Source of the DNA: Aureimonas sp. OT7
GTDB lineage: Bacteria; Pseudomonadota; Alphaproteobacteria; Rhizobiales; Rhizobiaceae
Reading direction: 5' to 3'
NCBI RefSeq assembly: GCF_014844055.1
Contig: NZ_CP062167.1
Coordinates: forward strand, 3,261,501 to 3,325,500
Length of the DNA: 64,000 nucleotides
In this document: in pieces, positions 35,693-42,961 of the stretch
How positions within the stretch are numbered: the stretch's first letter is position 1
How the letters are laid out: the number at the start of each line of letters is the position of its first letter
Program-made: the position numbers and the translations under genes
Notes under the pieces: model-generated
Database searches by the model: none
What the model saw: the letters and a program-made list of their open reading frames with translations, nothing else
What the model was told of the DNA's origin: nothing

Positions 35693-36081
35693 AGGTCCAC
35701 CGTCTCGCGCGTGGCGCGCATATGCTCGTTCGCGATGCGGGACAGGGCTTCTTCGCATTGGCGGAAGGCTTCGGCATAATCGAAGCCGTTCGCCTCCTGC
35801 CAGCGCCATTTGACGGCGGCGCGGATGACCGGCGTGTCGAACAGGATGTTGTCCGTATCCAGCGTCGCGGTATCGGTGGCCGCGGCGGCAAGCGGCTTGA
35901 TCCATTTTCCGTCGACGAGCCGCCGCGTATAGGGATAGCGCCGGACGAGCTCGTCGGCCGCCTGTGCAAGCACTGCCAGCATCTGCCTCACGACAGGGTC
36001 GGCATTACCGATGATCGAGGCCGGAGCCGGCAATTGCAGGCCGGGCATGATGGAGCGGATCAGATCGCCGAGTTGCATCAT
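35689..36081 (-). CDS. Head-to-tail adaptor protein (P22 gp4/T7 gp11-like)
   Basis: Protein of 130 residues, helical, of the size and position of the adaptor ring that binds below the portal. Recognisable features are IIGNADPVVRQMLAVLAQAA, DELVRRYPYTRRLVDGKWIK and the C-terminal FRQCEEALSRIANEHMRATR helix, which corresponds to the E-x-A-x-x-R helix in other adaptor proteins. It overlaps the preceding and following genes by ATGA. The assignment is by analogy; only a structure-based search would confirm it. Confidence 0.65.
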   Translation of the reverse strand: MMQLGDLIRSIMPGLQLPAPASIIGNADPVVRQMLAVLAQAADELVRRYPYTRRLVDGKWIKPLAAAATDTATLDTDNILFDTPVIRAAVKWRWQEANGFDYAEAFRQCEEALSRIANEHMRATRETVDL

Positions 36082-36599
36082 CCACGCTCCGCCGCCGTGC
36101 GCCGGCCACCGGGGCGCCCCGGGCGTTGCGACGCGCCCTGCGCCAATGCGGCGCGCAGTTCCGCATTCTCGGCCGCCAACGCGGCGATCTCGGTGCGCAG
36201 CCTCTGCACTTCGGCAGCCCGCTGTGGCCCCTCTTCCCGCAGCGTCTGGAGGAAGGCTTCGGCCCGCTCCTTGGCTTCGCGATACTCGACGGGCGCCGAG
36301 CCGAGGTCGGCGGCGGCGAGCCGCTCAACGGTGCGTATGCCGCGCTCGGCCAGGCCAAGTTGCACGGCCTCGTCCGCCGCGGGCCAGGCACAGAGCGGAA
36401 AGCCCTCGTCGGCCGCCGTTCGGGCCATCGTATAGGCGGCGTATTGCGAAGGGTAGGTGGCGATGTCCGCGGGCCGCGCCCGCCGGACGATGCGCGTGGC
36501 GAAATCGCGGTAGCATTCGAAGTAGGTTTCGAGGCGATAGGTGGCGAGCCCGTCCGGCCCCAGGCCGGACGGCTCTGCCTTGTCGAAGAAGCGGATCAT
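36078..36599 (-). CDS. Hypothetical phage structural-operon protein with coiled coil (173 aa)
   Basis: Residues 1-90 are globular (YRLETYFECYRDFATRIVRR, IATYPSQYAAYTMARTAAD). Residues 95-150 form a likely coiled coil (AAEVQRLRTEIAALAAENAE), and the C-terminus is basic and Gly/Arg/Pro-rich. It sits between the major capsid and the adaptor, where phages of this kind place a connector or head-decoration protein. GAGGG precedes the ATG. I do not recognise the family. Confidence 0.65.
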   Translation of the reverse strand: MIRFFDKAEPSGLGPDGLATYRLETYFECYRDFATRIVRRARPADIATYPSQYAAYTMARTAADEGFPLCAWPAADEAVQLGLAERGIRTVERLAAADLGSAPVEYREAKERAEAFLQTLREEGPQRAAEVQRLRTEIAALAAENAELRAALAQGASQRPGRPGGRRTAAERG

Positions 36600-36622
36600 G
36601 GAAAAGCCCTCGGGCGCCTGAT

Positions 36623-36648
36623 GCCGCCGCGCCCCATTGCGCGGCGGC
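36623..36648 (-). other. Strong GC hairpin after the major capsid gene
   Basis: A perfect 10-bp stem GCCGCCGCGC/GCGCGGCGGC with a 6-base loop lies in the 71 bases between the capsid stop and the next start. No T-run follows it directly. A second small stem (GCCC-GA-GGGC) followed by TTTT overlaps the next ribosome binding site. This is either a processing or stability element that favours capsid mRNA or a weak attenuator. Confidence 0.6.
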
Positions 36649-36670
36649 GGAAATCGCGTCTGGCAGGCGC

Positions 36671-37645
36671 TTAAAGCCCGGTGACGATCAACCGTCCGTG
36701 GCGGTTGCGCTTGTAGCAGGTGAGCGCGCCCATGAAGCCGATATGCTTGGTGACGGCGTCCATGTCCGGGGTGGATTCCGGCAGGTCCAGCTCATCGAAG
36801 CCCCTGCCCTCGTAGTATTCGAGGTTCAGGAAATCCGTGTTCAGGAAGAAGCCGTTATCGTCGGGATGGGCCGAACCGGCGCTCTCGGTGATGACCGTTG
36901 CCGACCGGTACTTCAGCGTATCGAAGCCCAGTGCCGCCGCGTTGGCGTCTGCGTAGCGCTGGTTTTCCTGCAAGCCGCTTTCGTACAAACCGTAGACATC
37001 GTCCGACAGGGTGACGATGTCGGTCTTCTCGGTGCCGACGCAGCACTGGCGGTACAGGGCGCTCATGCCAAGGCGCAACCGCCTGTAGCGTTCCCGGTCG
37101 TCGGCGGCGCCCGCCATGGCAACCGTCGCCGCCTTGTTGCGCCACCACGGCTTGGCCGCGGCGTCGATGCCGCCCACCGTTCCGACGGCCGGCGTATCCG
37201 ACACGATGGCATCCAGGCCCACGAAGGACTTGGCAACGGAGCCGTCGCCGTAGAGGGCCCGCGTGATGCCGGATTTCAGGGTGTTTTCGGCGTTCTGCGT
37301 CTTGGCGCGCAACAGCTTGACGATCTGCGAGCGGCCGGCATTCTTGGCCATTTCCTCGCCCGACAGCGTTATGGAGGCGGCCGCCATGCCCGGCGTGTAT
37401 ACCGCCTCGCCGATCGTCTCCTTCTGCGTGCGGCCGAGGCTGTCGACCCCGTCATACCACCTGAAATCCTCCTCGTCGAAAACGACGGGGCCGCGAATGT
37501 CCGACCCGCCATCCAGGGGGGTGATGCGCCCCTTCTGCTGCAGGGTGGCCAGCACGAGGTTGGACCCCGTGACGTTATCGTAGAGTTGCCGGCGATAATT
37601 GGCGATCGTCGTGGCAAGCAACTGGCGAAGCTGGGCTGCGTTCAT
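36671..37645 (-). CDS. Phage major capsid protein
   Basis: Protein of 324 residues. It has the composition and motifs of coat proteins encoded after portal and scaffold in this phage group: YDNVTGSNLVLATLQQKGRI, a long central part with IVKLLRAKTQNAENTLKSGI and YGDGSVAKSFVGLDAIVSD, and the C-terminal VTKHIGFMGALTCYKRNRHG. No protease domain is encoded nearby, so maturation by cleavage is not expected. GAGGA lies 8 bases before the ATG. The following 71-base gap holds a strong hairpin. Confidence 0.85.
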   Translation of the reverse strand: MNAAQLRQLLATTIANYRRQLYDNVTGSNLVLATLQQKGRITPLDGGSDIRGPVVFDEEDFRWYDGVDSLGRTQKETIGEAVYTPGMAAASITLSGEEMAKNAGRSQIVKLLRAKTQNAENTLKSGITRALYGDGSVAKSFVGLDAIVSDTPAVGTVGGIDAAAKPWWRNKAATVAMAGAADDRERYRRLRLGMSALYRQCCVGTEKTDIVTLSDDVYGLYESGLQENQRYADANAAALGFDTLKYRSATVITESAGSAHPDDNGFFLNTDFLNLEYYEGRGFDELDLPESTPDMDAVTKHIGFMGALTCYKRNRHGRLIVTGL

Positions 37646-37660
37646 CGATGTCCTCGTTTA

Positions 37661-38362
37661 TCAAGCGTTGACCTGCCGGAGCGCGATGGCGATCGCGTCA
37701 TCCAGGTTCCTGACGTCCGGTGTGCGGGCAAAGCCGCCGCCACCGGGCCGAATGTTCTGCCGGGCCGCAAGCGCGGCATCGGAGGCCGCGCGGCGGGCCT
37801 TGTCCGTTCCGTCCGCGTGCAGCTTCGCCTGGCGGTTCGCCAGTTCCGCCTCGATCAGGGTTTCGCGGATCTGCGGGTTCATCCACACGGCGTGGCTGTA
37901 GGCCTGCGCCAGGTCCATCGCGGGATCGGCCCGGATCAGCGATGCCATCTCGCCCGACACGGCCTCGTAATGCGGGTGGCGCGGCGCGCCGGCCTCGTCC
38001 GCTGCATCCCGGAACTCGGCTATCCGGCGCATGACGGAGGCGCGTGGATCCGCTTGCGCGCCGCCCGCATGCACGGCCTCGCGGAGCGCGGCGCCGATAT
38101 CCACACCATGCCCGGCGGCATGGCGCGCCACCAGCTTCAGGTAGCCGGCGGGGTCGGAGGCGGCATAGCGCTCCATTTCGATGAGATGGCCGATACCGCC
38201 AACCTCGTCGAAGCCGGACTCCTTCATGCGGGCCATCAGATCCTCGGTGATGAGGGCGCGCAGCCGGGCGCCGAGATCGTCCACCCCGACCGGTGGCGCG
38301 GCGTCATGCGGCAGCGGGGCATCTTCCTGTTTCAGGTCCGTATCCACGTTAACATCCCTCAT
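37661..38362 (-). CDS. Putative scaffolding protein
   Basis: Protein of 233 residues, acidic and helical, located between portal and capsid where scaffolding proteins are encoded. It starts MRDVNVDTDLKQEDAPLP and contains the helices LGARLRALITEDLMARMKES and NPQIRETLIEAELANRQAKL. Its charged C-terminal third (LHADGTDKARRAASDAALAA) would suit coat binding. It ends 15 bases before the capsid start and overlaps the 64-aa gene by 14 bases. The call rests on size, composition and order; there is no diagnostic motif. Confidence 0.65.
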   Translation of the reverse strand: MRDVNVDTDLKQEDAPLPHDAAPPVGVDDLGARLRALITEDLMARMKESGFDEVGGIGHLIEMERYAASDPAGYLKLVARHAAGHGVDIGAALREAVHAGGAQADPRASVMRRIAEFRDAADEAGAPRHPHYEAVSGEMASLIRADPAMDLAQAYSHAVWMNPQIRETLIEAELANRQAKLHADGTDKARRAASDAALAARQNIRPGGGGFARTPDVRNLDDAIAIALRQVNA

Positions 38363-38543
38363 GCGTAGAGCCTTCGGCCGGCCGGATGCCCTTCAGGTCC
38401 CGGGCATCGACGCAGCCATGGCGTTGCAGATCCGCGCGGCGTTCGGCGCGGGTCGAAACCACTCGCCCGGAAATGGGCGAGCGATAGGGTTCGATGTCCC
38501 GGATCAGGCCGGGACATGGAAAATCGGACCGGCAGTCGGTCAT
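38349..38543 (-). CDS. Small conserved phage protein between portal and scaffold (64 aa)
   Basis: The ATG overlaps the portal stop (ATGA), so it is translationally coupled. The core DIEPYRSPISGRVVSTRAER followed by RADLQRHGCVDA is a pattern repeatedly encoded at this point in podoviruses and prophages (Y-x-S-x-x-x-G-x-x-I-x-S-R-x-E-R-x-x-x-L-x-R). It carries three Cys but no zinc motif. Function unknown. Confidence 0.7.
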   Translation of the reverse strand: MTDCRSDFPCPGLIRDIEPYRSPISGRVVSTRAERRADLQRHGCVDARDLKGIRPAEGSTHEGC

Positions 38544-40423
38544 GGGCGTTCCCCTTTGCGGGCGGTTGCGGAAGCGATGGCGCGGGCCGTGTCGAGCGCC
38601 AGTCTGCGGCGCTCGATGTCCATCTCCTGCTGGCCCTCCTCCATGGCCAGGGCATGGCGCTCGCGCTCCATGGCCAGCGCCTCGCGCCGGGCCTGCAGCC
38701 GCACCGCCGCTTCCTCGTCCACCGGGGGCGGGGTCGGCGCCGGCGAGCCGGAGGAGACCGTTTCGGAAACCTGGTCGAGAAGGCTCATGAGGTCGCGGGA
38801 GCCCTTGAACGGGCGCAGCGCGAGTTTCAGCACCTCGCCGACAAGGCGCGGCGGCGCCATTCCGGACTGCACCAGCGGGCCGAAGGTCTGCAGGATGCTG
38901 GCCGCGGCCTGCACCAGCCGGGCGGACGATTCCTGCTCGGCCACCTCATCCGCCGCGATGGTGGAATCGCTTTCGATATCCACCCGGCAGAGCAGCAGCA
39001 TGTCGTTGCGCAGGAAGGATTCCACCTCGGCGTCCACGGTGCGGCCCGTCATCACCGCCAGCGTATCGGCCGAGAAGCACGTGGCGACGATTTCGGCCGC
39101 GATCCGCAGCGTGTCGCGGATACAGGCGTTCAGCGCCCGCCGCCGGTCGTCGATGCGCAGCGTGCCGAAATTGCCCTTGATGCGCTGCGCCGTCGCCGTC
39201 TCGCTGGCCACGGAAGCACCCCTCAGCACATCGGAGATGCCGGTGACCTCGTAGAGCGCCTGCTTGGACTGCTCCCGCGCGCCGTATAAGGCCATCGCCG
39301 TCTGCGCCAGCATATCCAGGGGGATCATCCAGACGTTGCTGGCCAAAGCCTCCATCTCCACGGCCGCGACGGGGATCATCTTGCCGTCCTCGCCCTCCAG
39401 CGCGTCGGCCAGTTCCTCGATCGAGCCGTTGAAGAGACCGCGCACACGCATGCGCTGCATGATGGCGTCGATGCGCTCGGTCAGCCTGGCGATCTCGGCG
39501 GCCAGATCACGATAGATCTCGTATTCGGGCACCGGCACCATGGTATTGCCGGTGGTAACCGCCGTCAGTGGCTCGGCGCAGGGGAAAAAGCCCTTCAGCC
39601 CGAGGCGGTCGCCATCCTGGCGCAGGAAGACGGCCCCGTCCGGCCCGAGCGCGACAAAGGATACGGTGCGCGTCTCGCGGTCCCAGCATTCCCAGACGAG
39701 AGCACGCTTTTCGACCGCCTCGGCGCCATGCCTCTCGTCCTCGTGGTTGGCCGGCCGGTGCACGAAGGCGCCCCGGCACCAGGCCTCGTCGGCGAGCAGC
39801 CGTGCGGCCGCCTCGCCATCGCCGAAGCCGGCCTCCACGGCGGTCCGCGTCAGATAGTGGCGGAACGCGCACCACCCGACATCCTTCCAGCGCCGCACCG
39901 GCTCGCAGACGAAATCCTCCCAGAAGACGTGGTCGAACTCGATGCTCTCCCAGACTTTCCGTGGTTCGGTGACGGGCTGCCCCTGCGCATCCGTGACAGG
40001 CAACCCACCGGCATCCGACAGCGGCATCGGCCGTACCACCGGCGCCCAGCGCACGCGCAGCACCCCGCGCCCCGGCAGCAGGAAATCCTGCACCAGGCGG
40101 CGCAACTCGGAGTCGAGATCGCCGGCATCCACCGCCACGTTCAACGCCGCCTGCAGGATATCGGAGGCACGGTCCGCAACGCCGTCGGCGGGGATCGTGC
40201 GGCGGCGGACATCGGCCCTCGGCGGCTGCTGGTACATCACCGGGGAGAGGATCGACGTGTTGGCGTAAAGCATGTTGAAGCGCCCGCGCCCGGCGGCGCC
40301 GTCGGCTGTCCGCTCGGCACGGTAGATCTCCACCACCTCGCGGCCCTTTTCACGCCAGTCGCGCTCGGCCCGCAGGGCGGCTTCGAGGCGTGTTTCCCAT
40401 TCCTTGGCATCGGCTTCTGTCAC
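38540..40423 (-). CDS. Phage portal protein, P22-like
   Basis: Protein of 627 residues from the GTG at 40423, which overlaps the large-terminase stop (GTGA) and has AGGA 9 bases upstream. The longer ATG start at 40480 would overlap terminase by 61 bases. Portal landmarks: FNMLYANTSILSPVMYQQPP and RADVRRRTIPADGVADRASD near the N-terminus, then LVQDFLLPGRGVLRVRWAPV, FFPCAEPLTAVTTGNTMVPV and EYEIYRDLAAEIARLTERID. Near 400 is YEVTGISDVLRGASVASETA with TAQRIKGNFGTLRIDDRRRA. It forms the twelve-subunit gate for DNA entry. The C-terminal 60 residues are charged helix (ERERHALAMEEGQQEMDIER), as in the barrel of P22-type portals. Confidence 0.88.
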   Translation of the reverse strand: MTEADAKEWETRLEAALRAERDWREKGREVVEIYRAERTADGAAGRGRFNMLYANTSILSPVMYQQPPRADVRRRTIPADGVADRASDILQAALNVAVDAGDLDSELRRLVQDFLLPGRGVLRVRWAPVVRPMPLSDAGGLPVTDAQGQPVTEPRKVWESIEFDHVFWEDFVCEPVRRWKDVGWCAFRHYLTRTAVEAGFGDGEAAARLLADEAWCRGAFVHRPANHEDERHGAEAVEKRALVWECWDRETRTVSFVALGPDGAVFLRQDGDRLGLKGFFPCAEPLTAVTTGNTMVPVPEYEIYRDLAAEIARLTERIDAIMQRMRVRGLFNGSIEELADALEGEDGKMIPVAAVEMEALASNVWMIPLDMLAQTAMALYGAREQSKQALYEVTGISDVLRGASVASETATAQRIKGNFGTLRIDDRRRALNACIRDTLRIAAEIVATCFSADTLAVMTGRTVDAEVESFLRNDMLLLCRVDIESDSTIAADEVAEQESSARLVQAAASILQTFGPLVQSGMAPPRLVGEVLKLALRPFKGSRDLMSLLDQVSETVSSGSPAPTPPPVDEEAAVRLQARREALAMERERHALAMEEGQQEMDIERRRLALDTARAIASATARKGERP

Positions 40424-41928
40424 AGTCGTGTTCCTGATCGTGGGCGCGAAAACGCGTTCTTCGCCATGAAGGGGTCGCACACAGGCAGGCCGGGCCCGTT
40501 GGCCGTGCCACGCATCCTGTCCAGCATCTGCGTCGTCTTGGTCAGTGCATCGACCTGGTCGTCATGCCGGCCGTTCGGGAACACCGTCAGCTCGGCGACG
40601 AGATCGGCCAGCCACGGCGCGCCGCGCCGCAACTTGACCCGGCCGGAGGCCATCTGGCCCTGAAGCGAGCGCGCTCGCGCCACCTTGTCGGTGGTGGACG
40701 CCTCCTGACGGCGGTGGAAGAAAACCCGCCGCTCCGCCATGCGACGGCGCAGGAACGGGCCGATCGACTTGTTGATCTGGCCCGCTTCCTCCGCCCAGGC
40801 CAGCGGATCGTGCGCCTCGACCAGATCCAGCAGCGGTTCGATCCACTTGTCGGGCTCGCCCTTGCCACGCCAAAGGTCGTGGACGTAGAGCGTGCCGTCC
40901 GCATCCATCGCCACCACCACATGAACCGTGTAGTCGCCAGCGTCGGACACCGCGTAGTCGGACCCGCCATAGAAGCGGCAGCCGGCAGGCAAGGTGTCGT
41001 AGTGCGCCAGCCATTCACGGCGGAAGATGTCCCCTTCGTCGGGCGAAGGCCGCTGCTGGAACAGGCTCGCCCAGCTTCTGGGGTTGCGCTCGAACGGCGC
41101 CCAGTGGCTGCGCGGGAACCATTCCGGCCACAGATACTCGCCCGGCCGGCGGCCCAGCGGGTCGTCTTCCCGCTCGGCCCGCGCCGGCAGGCACAGGACG
41201 CGCCATGTCTGGCCGTCCCGGCAGGCGATATCACCGGACTGCCCGTCATATCCTTCCGGCAGGATGCAGCCGGCGAGGTCTTCCTCGTGCCACCGGGTCT
41301 GCACCAGGATCACCGATCCGCCGGGCAGTAGCCGGGTCATCAGGTCGTCGTGGTAGGCATCCAGCGTCTTGCGCCGGATGACCGGGCTTTCTGCATCCTG
41401 GCGTCCCTTGACCGGATCGTCGATCAGGACGAGGTCCGCGCGGTTGCCGGTGATGCCCGAAAGGATACCGCCGGCCATGTATTCCGAGCCATTGGTCAGT
41501 GACCATTCGTCCGCCGCCGCGCTTTCGGCAGACAGGCGCGTGCCGAACAGCCTCTCGAAGGCGGGTTGCCGGACGATGGAGCGGCAGCGGCGTCCCAGCT
41601 TGCGGGCAAGCTCGGTCGCGTAGCACGCGCCGATGACGCGGAAGCCCGGCTTGCGCCCCATCGCGAAGGGCGGCGTCAGCACGCTGGCATAGGTGCTCTT
41701 GGCGCTGCCCGGCGGCATGAACACCATGAGGCGGCCGTTGGCGGCGTCGAGGCAGGTGTCGATGGCGTCCATCAGCAGGCGGTGGTGGGCGGCGATGCCG
41801 TTTTCCACCGCCTCGTCGGGCCGCCCCGGTATGGCGACGGCGTCCGAAAAGCCCGTCAGGCTTTCACGTCCCCTCCGGCGGCGCAGCAGCTCGCGCGCCG
41901 CCTGAGCTGGCGATACTAAGAAGCTCAT
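40420..41928 (-). CDS. Phage terminase large subunit
   Basis: Protein of 502 residues. The ATPase domain has Walker A MPPGSAKSTYAS near 70, Walker B LVLIDDPVKG near 165 and the coupling motif ILVQTRWHEEDL. The RNase H-like nuclease domain shows acidic residues in GGSDYAVSDAGDYT near 320, the central Glu in AWAEEAGQINKS and HDDQVDALT near 455. It cuts concatemeric DNA and pumps it into the prohead. All catalytic motifs are intact. The start at 41928 overlaps the small-terminase gene by 65 bases; a weak GAG precedes it. Confidence 0.93.
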   Translation of the reverse strand: MSFLVSPAQAARELLRRRRGRESLTGFSDAVAIPGRPDEAVENGIAAHHRLLMDAIDTCLDAANGRLMVFMPPGSAKSTYASVLTPPFAMGRKPGFRVIGACYATELARKLGRRCRSIVRQPAFERLFGTRLSAESAAADEWSLTNGSEYMAGGILSGITGNRADLVLIDDPVKGRQDAESPVIRRKTLDAYHDDLMTRLLPGGSVILVQTRWHEEDLAGCILPEGYDGQSGDIACRDGQTWRVLCLPARAEREDDPLGRRPGEYLWPEWFPRSHWAPFERNPRSWASLFQQRPSPDEGDIFRREWLAHYDTLPAGCRFYGGSDYAVSDAGDYTVHVVVAMDADGTLYVHDLWRGKGEPDKWIEPLLDLVEAHDPLAWAEEAGQINKSIGPFLRRRMAERRVFFHRRQEASTTDKVARARSLQGQMASGRVKLRRGAPWLADLVAELTVFPNGRHDDQVDALTKTTQMLDRMRGTANGPGLPVCDPFMAKNAFSRPRSGTRL

Positions 41929-42193
41929 CGTCGCTCAGATCTTTCGGGTTCGTCGGGCCATCGGGGGCGGCGGGGGCGGCGTCGCCGGCGCCCGGCTTGC
42001 CATAGGCGCGGTCCAGGATGGCGTTGGCGGCGGAGATGCGCGCGGCCTCGCTGCCGCCCTCGACGGCGATTTCCACAAGGGCGTCCAGCGCGGCCTCCGC
42101 ATGGCCGCGCGCCAGTTCGGCAAGGCGCGCCCCCTGGGCAACGCCCCGCCTGCGCGCTCTGCCGGTGGCGGCGCTTCGTGCTTGTCGGACCAC
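41864..42193 (-). CDS. Putative terminase small subunit
   Basis: Protein of 109 residues from the GTG at 42193, which has TTGGAG 6 bases upstream. An in-frame start further up (42247) lacks one. The N-terminus is basic (RQARSAATGRARRRG), followed by a helical region LAELARGHAEAALDALVEIA and AARISAANAILDRAYGKPG. That pattern is common in DNA-binding small-terminase-like proteins next to large terminases in Rhizobiales. The Ala/Pro-rich C-terminus overlaps the large-terminase start. It is the first gene after the cassette promoter. Confidence 0.7.
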   Translation of the reverse strand: MVRQARSAATGRARRRGVAQGARLAELARGHAEAALDALVEIAVEGGSEAARISAANAILDRAYGKPGAGDAAPAAPDGPTNPKDLSDDELLSIASSGGARAAAPPEGT

Positions 42194-42304
42194 AGATGCT
42201 CCAACGGGTAGATGCAGGGATCGGAAACGAAAAAGGGCCGCGGCCAAATTTGGCGCAGCCCTTTCAAAACCAGACAGTCGATACAGAAATTCAACCGTAC
42301 GAAT

Positions 42305-42333
42305 CTTCTAGCCGATCACCGTAACGGTGTCAA
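42305..42333 (-). promoter_or_regulatory. Sigma70-type promoter of the phage cassette with an internal operator-like palindrome
   Basis: On the minus strand a perfect TTGACA (42333-42328) is followed after exactly 17 bases by TAGAAG (42310-42305), matching TATAAT at four of six positions. Transcription would start near 42298, about 105 bases before the small-terminase start. Inside the spacer is CACCG-TTA-CGGTG (42317-42329), a perfect 5-bp inverted repeat placed where a bound repressor would block RNA polymerase. No other clear promoter was found for the long minus-strand run down to 32636, whose genes mostly overlap. Confidence 0.7.
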
Positions 42334-42348
42334 CCATATTTTTCAGGA

Positions 42349-42885
42349 TCAATGATTTTCGTTCATAGGATTTTGTCCGGGCCAGGCCGCGAGATGATCC
42401 TCGAACTCCTCGGGCGCCAGCCCCTCCTCGCTGATGGCGCGTCCCCGTACCGATATGCCGGCCTGGTGGACGGTTGCCGGATCGCCCGATACCAGGTGAT
42501 GCCACCAGTACAGATCCCGCCCCTCGGCGACCAGGCGATAGGCGCAGGTGGGCGGCAGCCACGTGATCTCGCGCACGCTCTGCGGCGTCAGCGGCAGACA
42601 GTCGGGCACCGTCGTCAGCCGGTCTTCGTAATCGGAACAGCGGCAGCTATCGCAATCCAGGAGCCGGCAGGCGACATTGGTCCAGGCGATCTCGCCCGTG
42701 TCCCAATCCTCGAGCTTGTTGAGGCAGCACCGGCCGCAGCCATCGCAAAGGGATTCCCATTCGCGCGGAGAAAAATCCTCCAGCGCGCGCTCGCGCCAGA
42801 ACGGTCTGTTGCCGAAATCACGCAGCGAGGAATTCAATGGCGAATCTTGCGTCGGTGGCTTGCTGTTTACCGTCAATTTGCTCAC
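42349..42885 (-). CDS. YcgN-like (UPF0260/YkgJ-type) cysteine-cluster protein
   Basis: Protein of 178 residues from a GTG at 42885. It has the zinc/iron-chelating Cys cluster of the family near residue 48: [21 protein letters not shown] second follows: [19 protein letters not shown]. It ends with the usual [16 protein letters not shown] and [15 protein letters not shown]. The biochemical role is unknown. It is divergent from the penicillin-binding protein gene. Its stop codon lies 15 bases from the phage-cassette promoter and it points into the cassette, so read-through could add to cassette transcription. It is intact, so the cassette did not disrupt it. Confidence 0.88.
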   Translation of the reverse strand: MSKLTVNSKPPTQDSPLNSSLRDFGNRPFWRERALEDFSPREWESLCDGCGRCCLNKLEDWDTGEIAWTNVACRLLDCDSCRCSDYEDRLTTVPDCLPLTPQSVREITWLPPTCAYRLVAEGRDLYWWHHLVSGDPATVHQAGISVRGRAISEEGLAPEEFEDHLAAWPGQNPMNENH

Positions 42886-42961
42886 CTAGGGTTATGAAGG
42901 GCGTACGAAGCCGGGCAGCGGAAGCCATTCCGTGTGCCCCGTATGCGTGGTGGTGATAAGC

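Larger units (their letters stand above)
25496..42333 (-). mobile_element. Podovirus-like structural and lysis gene cassette (defective prophage or GTA-like)
   Basis: A block of about 16.8 kb of phage-type genes, all on the minus strand except two small genes at 30270-30949. It contains packaging, capsid, short-tail, fibre and lysis functions. I see no integrase, excisionase, repressor, replication or recombination gene, and the next recognisable chromosomal genes lie directly outside (ycgN-like at 42349, the feu operon at 25369). The right edge is fixed between the promoter at 42305-42333 and the ycgN stop. The left edge is uncertain between 25370 and about 26600. No tRNA target and no flanking direct repeat were found by eye. 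A typical P22-like or T7-like phage is about 40 kb, so less than half is present. Confidence 0.85.

Noticed and set aside
26549..42375. Shared 9-mer AGGATTTTG (26549-26557 and 42367-42375) as attachment-site repeats
   Set aside because: Nine bases is too short, the flanks diverge at once, and the right copy lies inside the coding region of the ycgN-like gene; a 9-mer match over this distance can be chance.
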